A stretch of 47,186 nucleotides of DNA from NCBI GenBank assembly GCA_007120695.1, contig SKND01000143.1:1-47186 (forward strand), read 5' to 3'. A model generated the notes under the pieces. It made no database searches. It worked only from the letters and a program-made list of their open reading frames with translations, and was not told the DNA's origin. Positions 38,201 through 47,186 of this stretch are shown piece after piece. Position 1 is the first letter of the stretch, and each line of letters opens with the position of its first letter. Origin of the DNA: Bacteroidales bacterium (GTDB taxonomy: Bacteria > Bacteroidota > Bacteroidia > Bacteroidales > PUMT01). The position numbers and the translations under genes are program-made.

Positions 38201-39463
38201 TCACTCTATGATCCGCCCATTTAGAATGACCTCGTCAATCAGATCGGAGCCATAGGCGTAGGGCATAAACTCATAACCGGGAATTTTTTTTGTAATGAAA
38301 ATATTGGCTCTCTTGCCCCTTGCAATGGAACCAACTTCCTTTTCAACTCCCATGGCACAGGCCCCGTTTATTGTTACTGCATTAACAACCTCTTCCGGGA
38401 TCATCTTTAGTTTGATGCAGCCCAGTGACATTATAAATTTCATATTGCCCGACGGAGATGAACCAGGATTGTAATCGGAAGCCAATGCCAGGGGAAGACC
38501 TGCTTCAATCATCTTCCTGGCCGGCGGATACTCCATGCCGAGGAAGAATGCCGCCCCCGGAAGCAAGGCCGGCATTGTCCCACTGCCGAGCAGGGCCTCA
38601 ATTTCATCACTGCCGGTGAATTCAAGATGATCAACAGAAAGTGCATTATGCCTCACCCCCGCCTGAATTCCTCCCGAATAATCAAGTTCATTGGCATGTA
38701 TCTTACCCCTGAGATTATACCTTTTGCCTGCCTCCAGTATCCTGTCGGTATCCTCAACAGAGAAAAACCCGCGGTCGCAAAAAACATCGATATAGTCAGC
38801 CAGCCCCTCCCCGGCAACACGGGGTATCATCTCATTTATCACCAGGTCGACATATTTCTCCCTGTTCCCCTTATATTTGGCGGGCAGGGCATGTGCCCCC
38901 AGGAAACTTGACCGTATGACAAGGGGTGTGGAATCCTTCAGGCGTTTTATTACCCTCAGCATCTTGATCTCATCATCTGTAGTAAGCCCGTAGCCGCTTT
39001 TGATCTCCACGGCACCGGTACCCATTTTGATGATCTCGTTTACCCTTTCCAGGGATTGCTCATACAGGTCATCTTCGGAAGTCTGCTGGAGCAGTTTTGC
39101 CGAATTTAGAATTCCCCCGCCCCTCTTTGCAATCTCCTCGTAAGAGAGTCCTCTTATCTTGTCAATATATTCAATCTCCCGGCTGCCAGCATAAACCAGG
39201 TGAGTGTGTGAATCACAAAATGAAGGAAAAACCAGTCCGCCGCCAGCATCGATCTCCTCAATTGCTTTCTTTTCCCCGAAAGGGATATCAGCCAAAGCCT
39301 GCGACAGAGAATCCATACTTCCGAAATCAGCTATCAGCCCGTTACTGATCAGCAACCAGGCATTGTCAAGCGACGGCAGTACAGCCATTGCAGCCCCGGC
39401 CACATTTGTACGCGGTGAGTCTTCAACCTGCACAAGCTTCTTTATATTTTTTATCAGCAGCAT
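38201..39463 (-). CDS. hutI: Imidazolonepropionase
   Basis: GGLVFPSFCDSHTHLVYAGSREIEY, SGYGLTTDDEIKMLRVI, ASDYNPGSSPSGNM. Confidence 0.95.
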   Translation of the reverse strand: MLLIKNIKKLVQVEDSPRTNVAGAAMAVLPSLDNAWLLISNGLIADFGSMDSLSQALADIPFGEKKAIEEIDAGGGLVFPSFCDSHTHLVYAGSREIEYIDKIRGLSYEEIAKRGGGILNSAKLLQQTSEDDLYEQSLERVNEIIKMGTGAVEIKSGYGLTTDDEIKMLRVIKRLKDSTPLVIRSSFLGAHALPAKYKGNREKYVDLVINEMIPRVAGEGLADYIDVFCDRGFFSVEDTDRILEAGKRYNLRGKIHANELDYSGGIQAGVRHNALSVDHLEFTGSDEIEALLGSGTMPALLPGAAFFLGMEYPPARKMIEAGLPLALASDYNPGSSPSGNMKFIMSLGCIKLKMIPEEVVNAVTINGACAMGVEKEVGSIARGKRANIFITKKIPGYEFMPYAYGSDLIDEVILNGRIIE

Positions 39464-39560
39464 ATAATCTGTGATTAAGTTATTTAGGATTCAATAACAC
39501 GGGACTCTGCGAGATCAACAACCTGATTCATGCGGCCGGGATACTGGTAACTCACAGCGT

Positions 39561-40715
39561 TCAGAACCCCCTTAACAAAAGGGCAATCATAACACCCAGG
39601 TAATTACCAACAGCATATCCTATTATTCCGACTGTAAGACCTGACACAATAATCTCCTTGTTTTTAAGCGCAGCGGCAACTACAGGAACAAACGGTGGAG
39701 AACAGATAAATGCGGTGGAGGTTATCATCAGGGTATCTGCATCAACCCTGAAAATCTTCGATAAAATGACCTGTACCAGCAATGAACCGAATACAGCCAG
39801 CGTGACGTACAAAAGTATTGAGGGACTTGCCGCGGCAAACCTCTGGATATCGGCCATTGATGCCACCACAATACTGAATACAAGTATAAGGTACATTCCC
39901 ACTTCAAAGGTTTTCTCAGTCCGGTTGACCCAGGGAATCAATGAAGCAAATATTCCAAGCGTGGTAATTATAAGTATTACCACAGCCATTTGCGCACTCT
40001 CCGGCAATATCAGGCTTACTCCCCCTCCAATGGCAAAGATAAGTACAGATAAGCCAAAAGCCTTTAAAAGAGGGATGAAAATTTTCCTGGTAAATATCCC
40101 TTCATAGGGGTCCATGCCGTCAAAATCGTCAAATCCTGCTGAATCAGGGTCACTGTGCCGGTAAGCCGGTAAAAATGTCAGAAAGAAACGCTGACCTACC
40201 GACAACATGAACAGAAGGTAAAAAACACCGATGATCAGATCATATGTATGTGTGACAACATAAATTGTTTCATCCACATCCAGGGCCAGCTTGATTGATG
40301 CGAGATTGGGTGTTCCCCCCGTGTAGACACCGACAAGCAAACCGGATACCTTCCAAAGGTCATTGATGCCGTAACCGCTGAAAAGGAAATATCCGATGAC
40401 CACAGTCGACAATACACCAACCAGGGCAAATACCATCGAAAGCATTGTGGTTCCCGCCACAGAGAACCACTTTTTGATATCAATCGAAAACAGAAGCAAT
40501 GGTATAGCCAGGGGGATCGTAATGGTTGTCAGCATATCCTGTACAACTCCGCTTGATTCCAGCCGCGGAAGCAGTCCCACATTCCCCAGAATCAGTCCGA
40601 CGATATAAGCGATAACAACAGCACCCAGCTTATTTACCCACCGGTAACGGTGACAGGCATGAAGGATCATAAGAGGAGCCAGAATATAGAAAAGTACAAG
40701 TATAATTGTTGCCAT
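39561..40715 (-). CDS. DUF819 family membrane protein
   Basis: 384 aa polytopic; GLLVGVYTGGTPNLASIKLALD and C-term GYAVGNYLGVMIALLLR. Confidence 0.85.
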   Translation of the reverse strand: MATIILVLFYILAPLMILHACHRYRWVNKLGAVVIAYIVGLILGNVGLLPRLESSGVVQDMLTTITIPLAIPLLLFSIDIKKWFSVAGTTMLSMVFALVGVLSTVVIGYFLFSGYGINDLWKVSGLLVGVYTGGTPNLASIKLALDVDETIYVVTHTYDLIIGVFYLLFMLSVGQRFFLTFLPAYRHSDPDSAGFDDFDGMDPYEGIFTRKIFIPLLKAFGLSVLIFAIGGGVSLILPESAQMAVVILIITTLGIFASLIPWVNRTEKTFEVGMYLILVFSIVVASMADIQRFAAASPSILLYVTLAVFGSLLVQVILSKIFRVDADTLMITSTAFICSPPFVPVVAAALKNKEIIVSGLTVGIIGYAVGNYLGVMIALLLRGF

Positions 40716-40951
40716 CTATCCCTTATTATATTATATAAAAGCAAAGAATAAAATAATCGGAGATATAAACAAAAAAACAATATGAAATCGGTATCGCCTG
40801 GTGCCTGTATCGTGTTGCACAAGCGCACTTGCACCTGATTTCCCGTTGTTTACCAACACATCTTGCAGAATATAAAAATTATTGGCACATGCAGGTATTT
40901 ATTCAATTTATTATATTTTTGTGATCAGTAAACCACTAAATAATAAAATCG

Positions 40952-41431
40952 ATGTTGCAGAAGAGTTTATGCATGCTGATAGTTGCAGTTTTACTTGCCG
41001 CATGCAGTTCAAATCAAACAGAAAGAGTATCAGATGACACTCTCACAGTTGAAGCCAGTATTTCAGATCTTCTGGCCGATCCCCTGGAATTTGATAACAG
41101 GAGCGTCAAAATTGAAGGTGTGATTTCACACGTATGCCGTCATAGCGGAGATAAGATGAGGATTTTGCAGGATGGATCAGATCTCAGTATACTGGTTATG
41201 CTGGGTGATTTCACGGGGCAGTTTGATACAGAGTCTGAAGGAATGAGGGTTTCCTTAGAAGGCCTTATGGTTACAGAAGTTACCAACTTCGATGAACTTG
41301 AGGCACACAGCCACGAGGACGAGGATCATGACTGCGAAAGCACACGTGAAGCTGTGGAGGCCATGAAGGCAAAAGGTCTGGATGCGACCATCCGTTCATA
41401 TATTGCACTCAGCCAGTACGAGGCCAGGTAA
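40952..41431 (+). CDS. Lipoprotein with possible OB-fold-like domain and His/Asp/Glu-rich segment
   Basis: MLIVAVLLAACSS lipobox; VKIEGVISHVCRHSGDKMRILQDG; EAHSHEDEDHDCE. Confidence 0.75.
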   Translation: MLQKSLCMLIVAVLLAACSSNQTERVSDDTLTVEASISDLLADPLEFDNRSVKIEGVISHVCRHSGDKMRILQDGSDLSILVMLGDFTGQFDTESEGMRVSLEGLMVTEVTNFDELEAHSHEDEDHDCESTREAVEAMKAKGLDATIRSYIALSQYEAR

Positions 41432-41450
41432 GAAAACTTGCCATTTAATT

Positions 41451-42002
41451 ATGCGCTTACGTAAACTAAACAGGGTTCTGCACAGGGATCTTGGGTATAT
41501 TTTCTTCGGGATGACCATCATATATGCCCTCTCGGGCATTGCCCTCAACCACAGGCATGATTGGAACCCAAGCTATATCATCACCCAGGAGGAGTTTGTC
41601 ACAGATATTGAGATTGGCCCGGAGCAACCCGACAAGGATTATGCCCTTAAGATGCTGGAAGATCTGGGTATCGATGCAAATTACAGGACCCATCTCCTGG
41701 CAGGAGACAATTTCAGGATCTTTGTTGAAGGTGGTTCAGTAAACATCAATATCAGCGAAGGCAGGGGAAATCTTGAAATAATCAGGAAGAGGCCTCTTTT
41801 CAACCAGATTAACTACCTGCATTACAATACTCCCCGGAAATTATGGACCTGGTTTTCGGACCTTTATGCCGCCAGCCTTATTATTATTGCCATAACAGGG
41901 CTTTTTATTATAAGGGGCAGGAACGGCATCACCGGCCGCGGAGCCTGGCTCACAACCCTGGGAATAATAATTCCAATTGCTTTTCTCTTTTTTTACCTTT
42001 AA
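41451..42002 (+). CDS. PepSY-domain/PepSY-associated TM protein
   Basis: Start at MRLRKLNRVLHRDLGYIFFGMTIIYALSGIALNH (41451) rather than 41382. Confidence 0.8.
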   Translation: MRLRKLNRVLHRDLGYIFFGMTIIYALSGIALNHRHDWNPSYIITQEEFVTDIEIGPEQPDKDYALKMLEDLGIDANYRTHLLAGDNFRIFVEGGSVNINISEGRGNLEIIRKRPLFNQINYLHYNTPRKLWTWFSDLYAASLIIIAITGLFIIRGRNGITGRGAWLTTLGIIIPIAFLFFYL

Positions 42003-42037
42003 TGACGTGGTTCGCTATTGCCGGATGAACCGTATAT

Positions 42038-42865
42038 CTAATCACACGGTCTGAAGCTCTTATCGTACTGGTGCATTGCCCGTGCGCTCATGCCCATGCT
42101 TGAGAATCCCCCATCATGAAACAGGTTCTGCATGGTTACCTTGCGGGTAAGATCAGAGAAAAGGGTTACGCAGTAATCGGCACACTCTTCGGCGGTGGCA
42201 TTACCAAGCGGCGACATCCTCTCGGTGAAGTCAACCAGCGAATCAAATCCCTTAACCCCGCTGCCGGCTGTCGTCATTGTTGGTGATTGCGAGATGGTGT
42301 TTATCCTGATTTTCCTGTCTCGCCCGTAAATATAGCCGAAGCTCCTGGCAATGGATTCCAGCAGGGCCTTGGCATCTGCCATATCGTTGTAACCATAGAG
42401 CGTGCGCTGGGCGGCAACATACGAAAGAGCAACAACCGACCCCCAGTCATTTATGGCATCCATCTGACGGGCCACCTGCAGGATCTTGTGAAATGACAAT
42501 GCCGAGATGTCAAGAGTCTTATGATAAAAGTCGTAATTGATTTCATCGTAAGGAATGCTTTTCCTCACATTCGGTGACATGCCGATAGAATGGAGAAGAA
42601 AATCTATCCTGCCATACTTATCCATGGCTCCCGAGAATAAATTTTCAAGATCTTTTACATCGGTTGCATCGGCTTTTATCACTTCGGTATTGCATGATTC
42701 AGCCAGTTTGTCTATTTCGCCGAAACGTATGGCTGCCGGTGCATTTGTAAGGATAAACTCACCACCCTGCTGATATGCCTTTTCGGCAACTTTCCAGGCA
42801 ATTGATTTTTCATTGAGCGCACCGAAAATGATACCTTTCTTTCCTTGAAGCAGATTACAAACCAT
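42038..42865 (-). CDS. fabI: Enoyl-[acyl-carrier-protein] reductase (NADH)
   Basis: GKKGIIFGALNEKSIAWKVAEKAYQQGGEFILTN; SYVAAQRTLYGYNDMADAKALLES. Confidence 0.92.
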   Translation of the reverse strand: MVCNLLQGKKGIIFGALNEKSIAWKVAEKAYQQGGEFILTNAPAAIRFGEIDKLAESCNTEVIKADATDVKDLENLFSGAMDKYGRIDFLLHSIGMSPNVRKSIPYDEINYDFYHKTLDISALSFHKILQVARQMDAINDWGSVVALSYVAAQRTLYGYNDMADAKALLESIARSFGYIYGRDRKIRINTISQSPTMTTAGSGVKGFDSLVDFTERMSPLGNATAEECADYCVTLFSDLTRKVTMQNLFHDGGFSSMGMSARAMHQYDKSFRPCD

Positions 42866-43081
42866 TTTTTTATTTTTTTAAAAACCAGGAAATAATTTAA
42901 AACTGACAAAAAATATTTGCCATTTTGCGGGATAAATATACAACCTATTACTAATAATAGGAAAAATCTCCCTGCTTAATTTAGAATTATTCTAAAGCCT
43001 GATCCGGAATACCTTAACTGCCAGTAAATTAAATTTAGAATCAGTAGTTTGGATGAGTGCAATACTGAAAGTAAAAAATTA

Positions 43082-44434
43082 TTAAAACAGGTAATTAAGA
43101 CCGATATACAGTCCTCCTCCTCCATCCCGGTTATCGAGAGGTTTTCCGTAATCAACGGCGACAATGAAGTTTTCATTCATCGCTATCCTGAAACCTCCTC
43201 CCAGGGTAAGGTGCAAAGACTCCTCCCCGCTATTGTAATACTGGAAAAACTCAGAACCCGCAGGTACATCAATCTCTCTCTCACCTACAACCTGCCCGGC
43301 ATCCATAAAGCCGTTAAATGCCAGGTAGATATTCTGATTGAACAAGACAGTCCTGTAAAACTTCCAGCGAAGTTCAAAATTACCAAAAGCAATTCCGTCT
43401 CCTACCACACGGTTACGCAACATGCCTCTTACCGTTCTGGATCCTCCCAGTCCGTCAGTATTGGATGAAAGAGAAAAGGAGTTTATCATATAGGGTAACA
43501 TATAGAAAGGCACATTACCACCCAGGGTTCCCTGGTAATTAAGCCTGTAGGCAAATGAGAGGTCATTTTCAATTATGGTGAAATACTGCCTGTGGGTAAG
43601 AGACAGCCTCGAATATGCAAAATCGCCGTTACCCATAAATCCGGGTGCCGCAAATACTACAGCTTCAGACCATATTCCCGACATGGGATTGGATTCATTA
43701 TCGCGGGTATCATAAACTACTCCGAGCTTGAAGTGATGTGTACTGCCACCGTCCTTTTCCTCCCGGGATATCACTCCCCAGTCAACATACCGGTCGTATA
43801 AACCGGGGACTTCATCAAGGCCGGGAAGCCTGTCCTCCTCATCCTGACCCTCATTCAGGGCGTCAATATCAACCGGTCCGATTGTGTTACGCATTAATCC
43901 TGCTCCGGCTATCCACCTTAGTTCTCTTCCCGATAATCTGCCCTGGAAATCAAGCGTAAAGCGGAACATGTTCCTCTCGTGCCTGTAAAACATGCGGCTT
44001 CTGTAATCATCGTCCGAATCATCCTCCCAAAGTGAATTGTATACCGCATTATAGCCGTTGAACCCGTAAAAGTCCAGTGCTTTTTCAGTAAAATAACTTA
44101 AATCGGCCGTTACCCTTATACTGGGTATCAGGAATTCGCTGTCATAAAAAAGCCTGTTTATTCCACTGCCCTTCGTGTAGCGTGATATCTCCGCATAGAT
44201 CTTATGCAGATACTTAGGGTATGATGAACCGTCTCCATAATAATAGAAGTCCACCAGTCCCCCATACTGAAAACCGAGATCCGTGTTATAGGATAAAGCT
44301 GGGAGTGCCCCGAAGGTCCATCCGGTCTTTCCGGGGTTCTCCTCATCATTGTTTGCCATCAGGCCTGATGCACCGGCCAGCAAAAAGGTAACAGAAACAA
44401 AAAATGGCAATGTCCGGTTTCGTATTGTGCTCAT
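43082..44434 (-). CDS. BamA/TamA-like outer membrane surface antigen (D15-type barrel)
   Basis: Signal peptide, YDTRDNESNPMSGIWSEAVVFAAPG, LGGSRTVRGMLRNRVVGDGIAFGNFELRWKF, C-term GGGLYIGLNYLF. Confidence 0.87.
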   Translation of the reverse strand: MSTIRNRTLPFFVSVTFLLAGASGLMANNDEENPGKTGWTFGALPALSYNTDLGFQYGGLVDFYYYGDGSSYPKYLHKIYAEISRYTKGSGINRLFYDSEFLIPSIRVTADLSYFTEKALDFYGFNGYNAVYNSLWEDDSDDDYRSRMFYRHERNMFRFTLDFQGRLSGRELRWIAGAGLMRNTIGPVDIDALNEGQDEEDRLPGLDEVPGLYDRYVDWGVISREEKDGGSTHHFKLGVVYDTRDNESNPMSGIWSEAVVFAAPGFMGNGDFAYSRLSLTHRQYFTIIENDLSFAYRLNYQGTLGGNVPFYMLPYMINSFSLSSNTDGLGGSRTVRGMLRNRVVGDGIAFGNFELRWKFYRTVLFNQNIYLAFNGFMDAGQVVGEREIDVPAGSEFFQYYNSGEESLHLTLGGGFRIAMNENFIVAVDYGKPLDNRDGGGGLYIGLNYLF

Positions 44435-44523
44435 ATAGTGTTCTTTTTAATGTGTAATTAAGAAACAATAATTAAGCAAGAAAAAGAATAAAAAGAATAT
44501 TAAAAAATAAATTCATCTGTTTT

Positions 44524-44567
44524 TGATTTTTTTCATCCGTTTGTTTGTAATTTACGCATAAAAAATT
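44524..44567 (-). repeat. Degenerate hairpin-1-only copy of the dispersed repeat, copy D
   Basis: Reverse complement CAATTTTTTATGCGTAAATTACAAACAAACGGATGAAAAAAATC aligns with hairpin 1 of copy B. Confidence 0.6.
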
Positions 44568-44670
44568 GACCTGCGGTCGATTTCTCATTCTAATTTCAAC
44601 ACATTGCAGTAATATTGATCCGATGAGAAATTAATATATTTGATTCTACCATAACCAAAACCAAATCCAA

Positions 44671-47082
44671 ATGCAATTATTCAGAAAAATTCTCACTGTA
44701 ACAGGCATCGTTTTGCTTATTCTCCTTGTAGCAGGCTTTATAATTATTAGAAACATATCAAGAAAAGCACTGCCGGATTATAACCTGGATGTTACAATTG
44801 AAGGTCTTGCAGGAGAAGTGACGGTAATAAGGGATCCACATGCAGTACCGGCAATAATTGCGGAAAATGAGAATGACCTCTACCGGGCCGTCGGATATGT
44901 AATGGCCCAGGACAGGCTCTGGCAGATGGACCTGCTAAGAAGGGTAACAACCGGCCGGCTGTCGGAAATGTTTGGAGAAGATATGGTTGACACAGACCTG
45001 CTGTTACGTTCGTTGCGTATTCCCGAAAAAACAGAGCTGGTTCTCCGGCAAACCGACCAGGAGGTGATGAATGCCCTGGAAGCATTCTCCGATGGAGTGA
45101 ACCAGTTCATAGACATGAACCGAGGTAACCTGCCCCCAGAGTTTACTATTCTCGGTTACGAACCTGAATACTGGGAGCCGTCACATTCAGTCAACCTTAC
45201 CGGTTATATGGCATGGGACCTGAACATGGGCTGGTCTACCGAGGTAGTATTGCATAAACTGCGGGAAAAGATTGACGACGATAAGTTCAGGGAACTTATA
45301 CCCGACCTTGATATGCACCCAAGCTATGTTTTTCCGGCAGGGATGCTCTCAAAAGCAGAGCTCCGGTCGGTACTCATGGAGCAATCGTCGAAACTACAGG
45401 AAAAAGGGCTCCTTATCTTTAGCGGGAGTAACAACTGGGCAGTATCGGGAGAGAAGAGCACAACGGGCAAGCCCATATTTGCCAACGATATGCACCTGGG
45501 ACTATTTGCACCGGGTATATGGTACCAGATGCACCATATCATAGAGGGAGAGCTTAACGTTACTGGTGTCGTACTCCCCGGCCAGCCCTTTGTCATTTCA
45601 GGCCACAATGAAAGAATAGCCTGGGGGATGACCAACGTGATGCTGGATGATATGGACTTCTATCTTGAAACAGTAAATCCTGATAACCCACGCCAGTATA
45701 TGTATATGGGGGAATGGATAGATATGGAGGTGCGCACGGAGACGATACAAACCGGAAAAAACAGTTCTGTTGAAAAGGAGCTCCTCTTTACACACAGGGG
45801 CCCGGTTATCTCCGATTTCAAAGACGTGGATGATCAGGTTATCTCGATGAAATGGACAGGTAATGAATACAGTAACGAGGTACGAAGCGTATACCTCCTG
45901 AACCGGGCCGGTAACTGGGAGGAGTTCAGGGAGGCTCTCACCACATTTTTGTCAGTCAGCCAGAACATCAATTATGCTGACGTAGATGGCAATATTGGGT
46001 TGCAGACCGCTGCGGGTATACCAATCAGGGAGGGCAGAGGAATATTCATTGTCTCGGGTGAAGACAATACATACGACTGGAAGGGGTTTGTACCCTTTGA
46101 GGAATTACCTTCGGTGTATAATCCGCCATCAGGTTTTGTCGCTTCTGCAAACAACAGAACAGTGCCTGATGATTATCCCTACTATATAAGTTACTGGTTC
46201 GACCCGCCAAACAGGTACGATCGCATAAGTGAGATGCTGATGGAAAAAGAGAGGCTTTCGACAGACGATTTCAAGGCAATAATGGGAGACAAGAAATCAA
46301 AAATGACTGAAAGGATCCTTCCTCGACTGCTCCATGAACTTGGAGGTATATCAAGACCAACAATAACCGGACGTCGTGCAATTGAGATGCTTGCCGGATG
46401 GGACCTGACCTACGGTCCGGATCGTGCGGAACCACTGATATTCGAAAAATTCTACATGCAGTTTATTGAAAATCTGCTTCTCGCAGATATGGGAGAAGAG
46501 CTTTACAATGAGTTTATCGGAAGTAAAATACTTGTACGCAATCTTGTTGACCAGATATGGTTCAGAAGAGAATCGGCCTGGTTCAAAGGAGACAAAACCC
46601 AAACTGGCCCCGGCACGTTTTCAGATATAGTGCACAAAAGCTTTTATGAAGCAATCGAATGGGCAGAGCTCAATTTCGGACCTAATCCTGACAGATGGGC
46701 ATGGGGAGATGTTCATAAGCTCACTCTTGACCATCACATCGGATCTGTAAGGATTATCGACAGGTTGTTCAAACTTAACAGGGGGCCATGGTCGCCGGGA
46801 GGAAGCTTCCATACAGTATGCCCCTATTCATACAGCTTCACAAATCCTTTTGACATTAATCACGGGGCTTCACAGAGGCATATTTACTCAACCGGCAACT
46901 GGGACGATTCCTTCTCGGTAATTCCCACGGGAACATCAGGTATTCCTGCAAGCGATTACTATTGCGATCAGACTGATATGTATGTCAATGGTCTCTACAG
47001 GGAGGATGTTTTTTCAAAAACGAAGGTTGAGAATGCGGGAAGGTACAGGATGAAAATGATCCCGGCACAAAACAAAGATTAA
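44671..47082 (+). CDS. Penicillin acylase family (Ntn-hydrolase) protein
   Basis: GLAGEVTVIRDPHAVPAIIAENENDLYRAVGYVMAQDRLWQMDLLRR; autocatalytic site GSNNWAVSGEKSTTGKPIFANDMHL. Confidence 0.95.
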   Translation: MQLFRKILTVTGIVLLILLVAGFIIIRNISRKALPDYNLDVTIEGLAGEVTVIRDPHAVPAIIAENENDLYRAVGYVMAQDRLWQMDLLRRVTTGRLSEMFGEDMVDTDLLLRSLRIPEKTELVLRQTDQEVMNALEAFSDGVNQFIDMNRGNLPPEFTILGYEPEYWEPSHSVNLTGYMAWDLNMGWSTEVVLHKLREKIDDDKFRELIPDLDMHPSYVFPAGMLSKAELRSVLMEQSSKLQEKGLLIFSGSNNWAVSGEKSTTGKPIFANDMHLGLFAPGIWYQMHHIIEGELNVTGVVLPGQPFVISGHNERIAWGMTNVMLDDMDFYLETVNPDNPRQYMYMGEWIDMEVRTETIQTGKNSSVEKELLFTHRGPVISDFKDVDDQVISMKWTGNEYSNEVRSVYLLNRAGNWEEFREALTTFLSVSQNINYADVDGNIGLQTAAGIPIREGRGIFIVSGEDNTYDWKGFVPFEELPSVYNPPSGFVASANNRTVPDDYPYYISYWFDPPNRYDRISEMLMEKERLSTDDFKAIMGDKKSKMTERILPRLLHELGGISRPTITGRRAIEMLAGWDLTYGPDRAEPLIFEKFYMQFIENLLLADMGEELYNEFIGSKILVRNLVDQIWFRRESAWFKGDKTQTGPGTFSDIVHKSFYEAIEWAELNFGPNPDRWAWGDVHKLTLDHHIGSVRIIDRLFKLNRGPWSPGGSFHTVCPYSYSFTNPFDINHGASQRHIYSTGNWDDSFSVIPTGTSGIPASDYYCDQTDMYVNGLYREDVFSKTKVENAGRYRMKMIPAQNKD

Positions 47083-47108
47083 ACCAGGAATGGTCATAAT
47101 TGCCGTCA

Positions 47109-47186
47109 TCATTCTCCAAGCAGTTCACGTGCATTTACAAGAGCAGCCTCAGACAGTCCGTCGCTGCTAAGCATCCTGGCGATCTC
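47109..47186 (-). CDS. recN: C-terminal end of DNA repair protein RecN (partial)
   Basis: Minus strand EIARMLSSDGLSEAALVNARELLGE* resembles the RecN C-terminus; 25 codons only. Confidence 0.7.
   Translation of the reverse strand, partial: EIARMLSSDGLSEAALVNARELLGE

Noticed and set aside
1-47186. Mobile element, prophage, CRISPR, toxin-antitoxin or defence locus
   Set aside because: No transposase, integrase, phage, Cas, restriction or toxin-like ORF, and no regularly spaced direct repeats seen in either strand.

Overview
This looks like a chromosomal segment from a Bacteroidota (Bacteroidales-like) genome. The assignment is inferred from a long NusB, a DUF3276/PUR-family protein, TAnnTTTG-type promoters, a fused FeoAB and an mce-mmdA-mmdD-mmdC cluster. 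Most of the window is housekeeping or metabolic: nusB, feoAB, mgtE, pepD, the Na+-pumping methylmalonyl-CoA decarboxylase genes, queE, cysDN, ftcD/hutI, fabI, OmpA-like and BamA-like envelope proteins, penicillin acylase, and the 3' end of recN. I found no transposase, phage, CRISPR or tRNA/rRNA signal. The most notable items are: (1) a dispersed intergenic element (about 150 bp) made of two hairpins whose stems differ between copies but stay complementary, with conserved loop and linker sequence; (2) a clear M-box (ykoK) Mg2+ riboswitch plus UUCG-loop terminator upstream of mgtE; (3) a compact plus-strand cassette (Nramp-like transporter lacking the canonical metal motif, M20 deacylase, SDR-like protein with the catalytic Lys replaced, DHDPS-family aldolase) that splits the mmd gene cluster; (4) a NagZ-like/AmiE-like fusion with a shorter paralog that lacks the GH3 catalytic domain; (5) short genes missing from the ORF track (FeoB-associated Cys-rich peptide, rubredoxin, possible small membrane protein). 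All calls are from reading the sequence; no database search was run.
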